Origin: Planctomycetota bacterium
GTDB taxonomy: Bacteria > Planctomycetota > Planctomycetia > Planctomycetales > Planctomycetaceae
Reading direction: 5' to 3'
NCBI GenBank assembly: GCA_024278285.1
Contig: JAJRTM010000149.1
Span: 1 to 10,708 of the forward strand
DNA length: 10,708 nucleotides
The notes beneath the pieces were generated by a model. It saw only the letters and a list, made by a program, of their open reading frames with translations. It had not been told where the DNA came from and ran no database searches. Of this stretch, positions 1 through 6,311 are shown in pieces (position 1 is the first letter of the stretch; the number at the start of each line of letters is the position of its first letter). The position numbers were made by a program, and so were the translations under genes.

Positions 1-1
1 A

Positions 2-88
2 ACAGGTGCAAGCACGCCATCCTACGGTATCATAGATACGACAGTTATTGCTCGAACGATCCCTAACCCGGATAAACCGGAACAATAA
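2..88 (+). CDS. 3' end of an unidentified gene (partial)
   Basis: An open frame enters from the left edge and stops at TAA (86-88). It gives a 28-residue tail, beginning TGASTPSYGIIDTT and ending IPNPDKPEQ. The polar, proline-containing tail and ordinary codon choice look like a real C-terminus, but nothing identifies the family and the length is too short to exclude chance. Codons 12-17 (34-50) coincide with a 17-base sequence repeated exactly at 2552-2568, so part of the tail may derive from a repeat element. The gene would converge on the reverse gene ending at 315, with element A between them. Confidence 0.35.
   Translation, partial: TGASTPSYGIIDTTVIARTIPNPDKPEQ
34..50 (+). repeat. Copy 1 of the CGACAGTTATTG box
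   Basis: The 17 bases AGATACGACAGTTATTG occur identically at 2552-2568. The core CGACAGTTATTG also occurs in reverse complement at 9907-9918. This copy lies inside the presumed coding tail at the left edge, about 50 bp before element A. A 17-base exact match is not expected by chance in a window of this size. Confidence 0.6.
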
Positions 89-99
89 TTTATGAATCA

Positions 100-258
100 G
101 GGTAGCCCGACCACTTTTAGTGGTTGGGTGCCGCCAGGCACAAGATGAATGCGCCATGTGAGTGAAATTTAATTTGAGCTTCCAATAATCTTGGAGACCA
201 CATGGCGCATTCGTCTTGTTGCTACGCAACCCAACCGCTAAAAGCGGATGGGCTACCC
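100..258. repeat. Element A: paired-hairpin inverted repeat (REP/BIME-like)
   Basis: The two arms, 100-160 and 199-258, are inverted copies starting GGGTAGCCC and ending near GCGCCATGTG, aligned end to end with one single-base gap. Each arm holds two hairpins. Hairpin 1 is CCACT/AGTGG (111-123) on the left and CCGCT/AGCGG (235-247) on the right. Hairpin 2 is GTGCC/GGCAC (128-141) on the left and GTTGC/GCAAC (218-230) on the right. The base differences keep the pairing intact. ACAAGA follows hairpin 2 when each arm is read inward. A GTAG tetranucleotide (102-105) heads the arm, as in REP sequences handled by RAYT transposases; that link is inference. It lies between two convergent genes. Confidence 0.85.
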
Positions 259-314
259 AATTATTTTAATATATCCTGCCACTTTTGCGCAGCATTTCAT
301 TGATAAGAGCTTAT

Positions 315-1442
315 TCAATGAGAGTAACGATTACCATATCGGTTTGATCTGTAACCGTATCGAGTATGCCCATAGGTGTTCAGCGCTGAATAAGGACGAT
401 ACCCGCCACGATAGCCGTAGCCACCATAATATCCCCCGTTGTAGCCGCGATAATATCCTCCGTAGCCGCCGTAGTAACCGCCGTAATATCCGGGGTAGTA
501 GCCATAGCCATAACCGCCATAACCTCCATAACCGAATGGCATCGGTGGGGGACTGGTTCGCGGCGTGGCCTGGTTGATTCGGGGCTGATTGTAAACTCGT
601 TTCGGCTTGTCTTGTTTGTGAATGACTGTTGGGCGTAATGTTCCGAACAGGATTTCCATTGTTGCTTCATGTCGATACGCAGGGTTGGCAAGATACTCGG
701 CTCGACTGTAAGGAATCGAATTGTAAATTTGCTCGTAATCGCCAGCCTTAACCGGTTTCTTTTTCGGTTGAAGAACGGGCAGAGATTCATCCACTGAACT
801 GGTCGGTTGATTCGGGTCAACCATTTTCAATGTACCTGCTTCTTTTTTTCTCGCCGTTTTTTTTGCATATCCAAGTTCGTGATGGACGGGCGGTGCAACC
901 ATTCTTTTGGTTTTGCGATCCAACTGGAAAACAGCAACACTCGCTTTTGATTTCACATTCGGATGCGAACTGACACCTGGTGTAATCAGCATCGACCATT
1001 GTTCGGTATTTGAATCTGCCTGCGTTACTTTTTTCTTACTGGTCTTTTCGGCACTGTTCGTCGAGACGGGCTTTTTTATCACTTTCCGCTTCAAAGGAGA
1101 TTTTGTTTTTCGTTGAGGCGTAATTACCGGCATCGGTGCAACTTCTGCAGGGTTCTTTTTGACCGCAAGAGATTTCTTTTTCGGGTTATTTTTTTTCTGT
1201 TCTGAGGGGGCAATCAGAACGGGCAAGCTTTTTTTCTTTTTCTCTGCCTTTATTTTCAACGTTGCATTTTCGTCGGTTTCTGCTACCTGCTTTTGTAATG
1301 CTGGTGGAGCCGGCAGTTTGCGCAACTCCTGACTATTCACTCGACTGGAAAGCAGCAGTAAAAAGCCAATCGTTCCGAGACGGAACCAGAGTTTCCAATC
1401 GCAAAGCCGTAAACCTTTTTTGTCATTTTTCTGATTCATCAT
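315..1442 (-). CDS. Secreted Lys/Pro-rich protein with Gly/Tyr-rich C-terminus
   Basis: The function is unknown. The chosen ATG at 1442 (a second ATG follows at 1439) has AGAGGGGG about 5 bases upstream; the frame stays open to 1499 but that start lacks a ribosome site. The 375-residue product starts with a lysine-rich n-region and a hydrophobic stretch (LGTIGFLLLLSS), then VNSQEL, a likely signal-peptidase site, so export is expected. Residues of about 40-230 are a low-complexity Lys/Pro/Thr/Ala-rich linker. A compact segment follows with YNSIPYSRAEYLANPAYRHE and EILFGTLRP, which looks like the conserved part. Residues 302-375 are mostly Gly and Tyr (GGY and YYGG units) and end Arg/Tyr-rich. 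The composition suggests a surface, envelope or adhesive role, which is inference. An imperfect hairpin at 298-320 spans the stop but has no T-tract. Confidence 0.85.
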   Translation of the reverse strand: MMNQKNDKKGLRLCDWKLWFRLGTIGFLLLLSSRVNSQELRKLPAPPALQKQVAETDENATLKIKAEKKKKSLPVLIAPSEQKKNNPKKKSLAVKKNPAEVAPMPVITPQRKTKSPLKRKVIKKPVSTNSAEKTSKKKVTQADSNTEQWSMLITPGVSSHPNVKSKASVAVFQLDRKTKRMVAPPVHHELGYAKKTARKKEAGTLKMVDPNQPTSSVDESLPVLQPKKKPVKAGDYEQIYNSIPYSRAEYLANPAYRHEATMEILFGTLRPTVIHKQDKPKRVYNQPRINQATPRTSPPPMPFGYGGYGGYGYGYYPGYYGGYYGGYGGYYRGYNGGYYGGYGYRGGYRPYSALNTYGHTRYGYRSNRYGNRYSH

Positions 1443-1477
1443 CCTAACCCCCTCTGCAATTCTGCCTGTCAAGTCGG

Positions 1478-1503
1478 GTCGATGAACCACTCTGCTCATC
1501 GAC
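1478..1503 (-). promoter_or_regulatory. 8-bp perfect dyad upstream of the Gly/Tyr-rich gene
   Basis: GTCGATGA (1478-1485) and TCATCGAC (1496-1503) are perfect inverted repeats around a 10-base loop. The dyad ends about 36 bases before the ATG at 1442. It could be a leader hairpin or an operator. No convincing -10/-35 pair was found next to it. Confidence 0.4.
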
Positions 1504-1646
1504 GATTCACTTATTTTTCAGGCAGATTCAAAATATCGTTTGATGAATTCAGCCTAAAGCAGCAGGGGAGCCAAAAGCAAGATTCTACTTTAACGATCCT
1601 GCAAAATTACAGACGGTCTCGAAAAAGCATCCAACCAGCACGAGCC

Positions 1647-1681
1647 TGTTGCTTTTACGCATTAGATGCAAAAAGGCAACA
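1647..1681. other. Strong intergenic hairpin of unknown role
   Basis: The arms TGTTGCTTTTACGCAT and ATGCAAAAAGGCAACA surround a TAG loop. Thirteen positions form Watson-Crick pairs, one is a G.T wobble, and two adjacent positions are mismatched. It sits alone in the 372-bp spacer between the divergent genes starting at 1442 and 1815. No T-tract follows in either direction and no gene ends nearby, so it is not a simple terminator. It might be a small-RNA element or a degenerate mobile repeat. Apart from this hairpin and the 1478-1503 dyad, nothing else stands out in the spacer. Confidence 0.5.
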
Positions 1682-1814
1682 TCGCTAGAGCATTCAGATT
1701 TTAAGCAAAATTCGAAAATCCTTAACCCAAGCGTGACCTACTTCACCGAATTGGATTGCCTTTTTTCTTAGAATCGGTTGGATGAAAAGAGAGTAAAACG
1801 ATTGAGGGTCAAAA

Positions 1815-2261
1815 ATGAAGTTGTTGTGGTGGACGATATTGTTACTTTTATGGGGAGCTGCGATGCAGGGGGCAATCCTGATTGGGACGCTCTCTTTTTC
1901 GTGGTCTCACGCTGCCTGTGGTCCGTGGGGATGCGGCCCCCGCGCAGAAGATTTGCTTGCCTGCCATCTATTCTGGCTCGCGATGCTCTGTGCCCCGATG
2001 TATATCCTTGCACATTGCAGCACGCAGTTGTGCCAACAAGCAGGTTATGTGCTGATAGGAACTGGTTCGCTACTGCTGAGCGTTGTTGTTTTCTACGAGT
2101 TATTCACCTGGTTGCCTCGGGTCGATTCTTCACTTTATGTTTATTTGCCCCAGCGGTTACTTTACGCAATCATCACTTTTGTTGAACTCCCCATGTTGCA
2201 ATTTCTGCTCTTCGGGATTGCTTGCTTGAAGTTTGGGAAGGAACCAAAGCAGTTCGAGTAA
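1815..2261 (+). CDS. Small integral membrane protein with CGPWGCGP motif
   Basis: The function is unknown. The 148-residue product has about four hydrophobic segments: residues 4-28, 47-66, 74-95 and 114-137. After the first comes the motif SHAACGPWGCGP, rich in Cys, Gly and Pro, followed by a second Cys in LLACHLFWL. Cys also appears later (CSTQLCQQ), so metal binding or disulfides are possible but untested. The C-terminus is short and charged (KFGKEPKQFE). GAGGG ends 6 bases before the ATG and supports the start. The gene diverges from the Gly/Tyr-rich protein gene and converges on ettA across element B. The motif resembles small planctomycete membrane proteins known from memory, with no assigned function. 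Confidence 0.8.
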   Translation: MKLLWWTILLLLWGAAMQGAILIGTLSFSWSHAACGPWGCGPRAEDLLACHLFWLAMLCAPMYILAHCSTQLCQQAGYVLIGTGSLLLSVVVFYELFTWLPRVDSSLYVYLPQRLLYAIITFVELPMLQFLLFGIACLKFGKEPKQFE

Positions 2262-2294
2262 AAATAATCTATTCGCTCGTATGTAGTGAAGTAA

Positions 2295-2580
2295 GCATCG
2301 GGTAAACAATACCTGTTGGGTTTACGGGAAACGGTCTGGTGTTGAATCACTGAAGAAAAATTCAAACCGTTTGGATGGCTCAGACGCATCGCGTCTGAGT
2401 TGCCCCGCAACAAGAAGCCGAGAATCTGTTTTCCTACGAAGAAAAAGCATGAAACGGGAAAAAACGAGGGGACGATTATTGCCCAGGCAGAGTGTCTGAT
2501 AAGGCTTCTTGTGACTGCGTCACCCAGACGCGATGCGTCTGGGCCATCCAAAGATACGACAGTTATTGTTTGATCGATGC
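2295..2580. repeat. Element B: nested inverted-repeat element (MITE/BIME-like)
   Basis: The inner arms 2373-2419 and 2503-2549 are 47-base inverted copies, GGATGG at the outer end and ACAAGAAGCC at the inner end. Each arm has two hairpins. Hairpin 1 pairs CTCAGACGC with GCGTCTGAG (2379-2399) on the left, and CCCAGACGC with GCGTCTGGG (2523-2543) on the right. Hairpin 2 is GTTGC/GCAAC (2399-2411) on the left and GTGAC/GTCAC (2511-2523) on the right. Differences between arms preserve pairing. The outer arms are the box CGACAGTTATTGTTT (2557-2580) and an inverted, diverged copy at 2295-2318, identical at 19 of 24 positions. The total length is 286 bp. It fills the spacer between the convergent 1815 gene and ettA and carries no credible gene. 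Confidence 0.8.
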
Positions 2581-2623
2581 TAAGCCTCATGGTATCCACA
2601 TTCATCAGGCTGGAAATCCTGAC

Positions 2624-4300
2624 CTACTTTCCGGTGATCGACTTAAATCGCATGCGGTGTGGCCTGGAAGCTTCTTCGCCGAGGCGTTCTCTTCTTTGGA
2701 TTTCGTACATTTTGTAGTTGCCTTCGAAAAAGACAACCTGGCTGTTTCCTTCAAACGCCAGAATGTGCGTCGCGATCCGGTCCAGGAACCAGCGATCATG
2801 ACTGGTGACCATCGCACAGCCTGCGAAGTTATTCAAACCTTCTTCCAAATAGCGTAGCGTGGCGACATCGAGATCGTTTGTCGGTTCATCCAGCAGTAGT
2901 AAGTTGCCGCCCGAACGGAGCAGTTTCGCCAGATGGACACGGTTGCGTTCTCCTCCAGATAAGTCCCCGACAAATTTCTGTTGATCGGTCCCTTTGAAGT
3001 TGAAGCGACCACAGTAAGCCCGCGCGTGAATTTTGTTGTTGCCGATTTCTATTGTTTCTGCACCGCCGGAGATTTCCTGATAAACAGATTTTTTCGGGTC
3101 CAATGAATCGCGAGATTGATCGACATACGCCAGATCGACTGTTTTTCCGATGTTGATCTCTCCTGAAGTTGGCTCCTCCAGCCCCATGATCATTTTGAAC
3201 AACGTTGTTTTGCCTGCACCGTTCGGCCCGATCACTCCAATGATGCCGCCCCGTGGCAGATTGAAGTCGATATTTTCAAACAGAACCAGATCGTCAAATG
3301 CTTTTGTCACATTCTTGAAATTGATCACTAAATCACCGAGCGGTTTTGTGATCGGAATTTGAATATTTGCATCGCCATCACGCTCATCAATATCCATGCT
3401 TTGCATCGCATCGAGTCGCTGAAGACGTGCCTTGTTTTTGGTCGCGCGAGCCTTGGGCGACATGCGAGACCATTCCAGTTCCCGCTTCAGTTCTTTTTGC
3501 CTGTTCGATTCCCGTTTCTCTTCGACTTCTAGCCGCTTCTGTTTCTGTTCCAGCCAGGAAGTATAGTTTCCTTCATACGGATAGCCACGTGCGCGGTCGA
3601 GTTCTAAAATCCAACCAGCGACATTATCCAGGAAATAACGATCATGCGTAACCGCGACAACGGTGCCGGGGAATTTGTGTAGAAATTGTTCGAGCCACGC
3701 AACCGATTCTGCATCGAGATGGTTAGTCGGTTCATCGAGCAGAATCATATCTGGATTTTTCAACAGCAGTTGACACAACGCAACACGTCGTTTTTCACCC
3801 CCGGAAAGATTTTTGATCAGCGCATCGCCCGGCGGCAGTCGTAACGAATCGGCTGCAATTTCGAGTTGTCGATCCAGTTCCCACAAGTTGAGGTGATCGA
3901 TTTTATCCTGCACATGGGCTTGCTCTTCGATAAGGGCTTCCATTTCTTCAGGTGTCATTTCTTCTGCAAACTGCTCGTTGATTTTGTTATAGCGATCCAA
4001 AATCGCTTGCGATTCTGCAACCCCTTCCGCGACACATTCATCAACGGTCTGCTCTTCGTTCAAGTGCGGTTCTTGAGAGAAGTAGCCAATTTTTGTTCCC
4101 TTGGCTGGCTTGGCGGTCCCCATGAAATCTTTATCGATCCCCGCCATAATTTTCAGCAACGTACTTTTCCCAGAGCCGTTACCCCCCAGCACTCCAATTT
4201 TTGCACCGGGATAGAACGAAAGCCAAATGCTTTCCAGCACCGCTTTGTCATCGTAAATGCGAGTTAAATCTTCAATCTGAAAAATATACTGTTGAGCCAT
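2624..4300 (-). CDS. ettA: Energy-dependent translational throttle protein EttA (ABC-F)
   Basis: This is a cytoplasmic ribosome-binding ABC-F ATPase. In the family it binds the tRNA exit site and gates the first elongation step according to ATP/ADP level. The 558 residues match the usual EttA length. Domain 1 has Walker [10 protein letters not shown] (39-47), signature LSGGE (165-169) and Walker B MILLDE (185-190). The arm insertion, about residues 95-140, is rich in Glu. The linker that contacts P-site tRNA spans about 250-318 ([20 protein letters not shown]). Domain 2 has GPNGAGKTT (358-366), LSGGE (447-451) and [12 protein letters not shown]. There is no membrane domain. The ATG at 4300 has no Shine-Dalgarno sequence, and hairpin repeat D ends 10 bases upstream, so initiation or transcription may be unusual. 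Only a weak stem without a T-tract follows the stop. Confidence 0.97.
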   Translation of the reverse strand: MAQQYIFQIEDLTRIYDDKAVLESIWLSFYPGAKIGVLGGNGSGKSTLLKIMAGIDKDFMGTAKPAKGTKIGYFSQEPHLNEEQTVDECVAEGVAESQAILDRYNKINEQFAEEMTPEEMEALIEEQAHVQDKIDHLNLWELDRQLEIAADSLRLPPGDALIKNLSGGEKRRVALCQLLLKNPDMILLDEPTNHLDAESVAWLEQFLHKFPGTVVAVTHDRYFLDNVAGWILELDRARGYPYEGNYTSWLEQKQKRLEVEEKRESNRQKELKRELEWSRMSPKARATKNKARLQRLDAMQSMDIDERDGDANIQIPITKPLGDLVINFKNVTKAFDDLVLFENIDFNLPRGGIIGVIGPNGAGKTTLFKMIMGLEEPTSGEINIGKTVDLAYVDQSRDSLDPKKSVYQEISGGAETIEIGNNKIHARAYCGRFNFKGTDQQKFVGDLSGGERNRVHLAKLLRSGGNLLLLDEPTNDLDVATLRYLEEGLNNFAGCAMVTSHDRWFLDRIATHILAFEGNSQVVFFEGNYKMYEIQRRERLGEEASRPHRMRFKSITGK

Positions 4301-4309
4301 TAGTTAACA

Positions 4310-4420
4310 GGCGTTTGGGGATAGGCGTTAGGGAGTAGGTATTAGGCGTTAGGAAAAAAAGAAGGTGACCACTTAAAATCCTAACGCATAATACCTATTC
4401 CCTAACGCCTACAAAACGCC
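4310..4420. repeat. Element D: GGCGTTAGG hairpin repeat upstream of ettA
   Basis: The arms 4323-4354 and 4379-4410 are 32-base inverted copies with two mismatches, and each arm contains GCGTTAGG twice in direct orientation (one imperfect). Outer GGCGTTT (4310-4316) and AAACGCC (4414-4420) extend the pairing. The loop is 24 bases. On ettA-strand RNA this is a large hairpin ending about ten bases before the ettA ATG. Its right arm also encodes the last codons and the TAG stop of the upstream gene. No T-tract follows, so termination is not evident. Confidence 0.85.
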
Positions 4421-4866
4421 TCCTTCAAAATTTCTGTTGTTTGTTGATAGATACCTGGCTGGCCGCTTTCGCGCGGACCGGCGATATTCAGAATGGCGAT
4501 TCTATATTCTTTGAGCCACGGTTCAATCAATTCGGCATCGAATAATGCGTTTGGTGAAATGATTAGTGTCGGCTTATCTGTTTTTTTGGCAAAATTACGC
4601 GTTAAAGCCGTTCCTGAGGTCAAAGGAGTGGGCGAGATGATCAGCGTGCCATCAGATTCAGCAATGTTAAGACGGGTTCGTACATCGTACCGGTAGCTTT
4701 CGGTTTCCTGAAGCGGATATTTTTTGTCGAGAACTCCATCTTCTGCCCGCCTGCCAGCCGGACACCAGCCGCCACACGGAATCTCCAGTTCCAATGCAAC
4801 ATCCAGAGCAGCACGGTCTACTCCTGTTTGTCCGCCAGAGATTATTTTTTGAACAGGATATGTCAT
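4402..4866 (-). CDS. Putative molybdenum carrier / SLOG-like Rossmann protein
   Basis: This resembles the putative molybdenum-carrier family (MoCo_carrier, related to the LOG/SLOG Rossmann fold). Known members are thought to bind a cofactor or nucleotide; the role is not settled, and the name is by homology only. The start is taken at the ATG at 4866, giving 154 residues beginning [15 protein letters not shown]. The frame opens earlier with a TTG at 4899, but conserved sequence begins after the ATG; neither start has a clear ribosome site. Key motifs are [14 protein letters not shown] (near residue 9), [14 protein letters not shown], the SDGTLIIS strand, and LTSGTALT. The final residues (CRR) and the TAG stop lie within repeat D, so the native C-terminus may have been replaced. 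It lies 101 bp upstream of ettA and is divergent from the ZIP gene. Confidence 0.8.
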   Translation of the reverse strand: MTYPVQKIISGGQTGVDRAALDVALELEIPCGGWCPAGRRAEDGVLDKKYPLQETESYRYDVRTRLNIAESDGTLIISPTPLTSGTALTRNFAKKTDKPTLIISPNALFDAELIEPWLKEYRIAILNIAGPRESGQPGIYQQTTEILKEAFCRR

Positions 4867-5028
4867 GATGTTGAAATGAATCTTGTTAGAAACTTGCAAG
4901 CCGCAAAAAAATTAACTGTTAGTAATCTGGAATCTGCCCGTTGTGCAATACCATCTACTGCAAAGGGTTGTATGATAAGGCTTGCTATTGAACATTGGAA
5001 CTCTCGAACTCGCGGCGTTTACATCTCC

Positions 5029-6096
5029 ATGCAACATCTTTTTCGCTTATTAAGTTCATCACGCTGGCGTAGCGCGCTACTGTTTATTTTTCTGCTTGCA
5101 TGGGCAACATCCCATTCATCGCTTTATGCAGAATCGAAGAAAGCCCCGGCAGCTTCCGAAACTATTTTTGTTCCGCTCGATGTCGATGAAATTCCACAAG
5201 AACTTTCGCAGGAAGAACTTTCCAGCAGAGGGAATCTGCTGATTTTATACTGTGCCGTCATCTTGCTTTCTTCGATGCTCGGCGGTTACTTACCGAAAGT
5301 GATTAAGCTGACACATACCCGTATGCAAATTCTAATGAGCTTTGTCGGCGGGTTGATGCTTGGCGTCGCGCTGTTTCATTTGCTGCTACATGCGGTGCTG
5401 GATGTGCCTAAGTCTGAATTGAGTTCTATAATGACTTCACTCGGACTTGGCATTTTAACGATGTTCTTATTGTTGCGAGTTTTCCATTTCCATCAACACG
5501 ATATGTCCGATGATTCAGTCGCTTCAGAGCATGCACAGGGTCATGCGCACTGTCACGAACATACTCACGAACATACTCATCAAGTCGAAGAAAAGCCTGC
5601 GTTCAAATCTCGCTTTGCATGGGTTGGCATCGCTTTTGGATTGGGGCTGCATTCAATCATGGATGGTGTCGCGATAGCCGTCAGCACGTTGCGACCCCCG
5701 GTTGAAGGCCAGCAGATTTCTATCTGGGGGCTCGCGACTTTTCTTGCCGTGTTGCTGCATAAACCGCTTGATGCAATTTCCATTACCTCGGTGATGTCAG
5801 CTTCCGGCTGGAAACCTTCCACATGCACCGCAGTGAATTTTTCATTTGCGTTGATGTGTCCCATTGGTGCATTACTGGCGTGGTGGGGAATTGTAGGGAC
5901 GCATTCGCATATTTATCTGGTGAGCCATCTGCTCGCATTTTCAGCCGGGATTTTCTTCTGTATCTCGTTAAGTGACCTACTACCCGAAATGCAGTTTCAT
6001 GCCCATAATCAATGGATGTTAACCTTCTCGCTTATTGCAGGACTCGCACTTGCCTGGGGGCTGATGTGGCTCGACCCAGTACACAGTTTTAGATAA
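5029..6096 (+). CDS. ZIP-family metal transporter with His-rich loop
   Basis: This is a predicted inner-membrane importer of zinc or a related divalent metal. From the ATG at 5029 the product is 355 residues: a signal-peptide-like N-terminus (ALLFIFLLAWATS... LYA), then about eight membrane segments. A cytosolic-type loop at residues 153-184 is packed with His (HAHCHEHTHEHTH), as in ZIP proteins. The TM4 signature is HSIMDG (H208, D212). The TM5 signature is HKPLDA (H244, K245, D248), where most ZIPs have HE followed by Glu or His, so one of the two metal sites appears altered. An alternative ATG at 4972 has AAGGG upstream and would extend the N-terminus by 19 residues; the signal-peptide fit favours 5029. 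TATGAT at 4970-4975 may be a -10 box, but no good -35 was found. Confidence 0.88.
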   Translation: MQHLFRLLSSSRWRSALLFIFLLAWATSHSSLYAESKKAPAASETIFVPLDVDEIPQELSQEELSSRGNLLILYCAVILLSSMLGGYLPKVIKLTHTRMQILMSFVGGLMLGVALFHLLLHAVLDVPKSELSSIMTSLGLGILTMFLLLRVFHFHQHDMSDDSVASEHAQGHAHCHEHTHEHTHQVEEKPAFKSRFAWVGIAFGLGLHSIMDGVAIAVSTLRPPVEGQQISIWGLATFLAVLLHKPLDAISITSVMSASGWKPSTCTAVNFSFALMCPIGALLAWWGIVGTHSHIYLVSHLLAFSAGIFFCISLSDLLPEMQFHAHNQWMLTFSLIAGLALAWGLMWLDPVHSFR

Positions 6097-6119
6097 TTTA
6101 TTTTCAGATAATTCGTATA

Positions 6120-6143
6120 ACGGCAAGTCAAAGGCGACTGCGT
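6120..6143 (+). repeat. 24-base repeat containing GGCGACTGCGT, copy 1
   Basis: This sequence matches the reverse complement of 9962-9985 at 22 of 24 positions, sharing ACGGCAAG at one end and AAGGCGACTGCGT at the other. Similarity may extend a few bases upstream (ATTCGTATA versus ATTGTTTC). It lies in the spacer after the ZIP gene, 53 bp before element C. Both copies are non-coding. Confidence 0.6.
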
Positions 6144-6195
6144 AGGCAGGTCTGCTTTCATATTCAATAATCGTTGCGAGAAATAATCGTTTCGT

Positions 6196-6288
6196 GTGCC
6201 ACGGCTCTGTGAGCCGTGCAGCGTTCGACTTGGAATTTCCAAAACAGAGCCTGAGTTTCAGTTCGCACGGCTCACAGAGCCGTGGCAC
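6196..6288. repeat. Element C: perfect 24-bp inverted palindromes between convergent genes
   Basis: Positions 6196-6219 and 6265-6288 are perfect 24-base inverted copies. Each copy is also a hairpin: CACGGCTC pairs with GAGCCGTG around TGT. The 45-base interior includes the palindrome TTGGAA/TTCCAA around one T. The flanks are weakly inverted as well: AAATAATCGTTT on the left and, on the opposite strand, ACAATCGTAT on the right. The element lies between the ZIP stop (6096) and the stop of the reverse ceramidase-like gene (6312), so it could slow or end transcription from both sides. Because the arms are inverted, both strands give false reading frames beginning MPRLCEPC. Confidence 0.85.
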
Positions 6289-6311
6289 CCAGCAAATACG
6301 ATTGTGGTGTT

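Noticed and set aside
298..320. Hairpin CATTGATAAG/CTTATTCAATG as terminator of the Gly/Tyr-rich gene
   Set aside because: It overlaps the stop codon, has a bulge, and is followed by AAATGCTG rather than a T-tract on the reverse strand.
1482..1688. Forward 68-codon frame in the divergent spacer
   Set aside because: It runs through both dyads and has no ribosome site; composition does not look coding.
2162..2605. Reverse 147-codon frame over element B
   Set aside because: It overlaps the 3' part of the real membrane-protein gene and reads through the repeat arms; it has no ribosome site and no family features.
2492..2857. Forward 121-codon frame starting inside element B
   Set aside because: Most of it is antisense to the ettA 3' end, which is strongly coding in the other direction.
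4323..4410. Element D as a CRISPR array or a Rho-independent terminator
   Set aside because: There are only two inverted arms with a 24-base loop, no regular spacers, and no T-tract after the stem on either strand.
5520..5590. His-rich repeat in the ZIP gene as a separate tandem repeat feature
   Set aside because: It is the ordinary His-rich loop of the transporter family and is covered in the gene entry.
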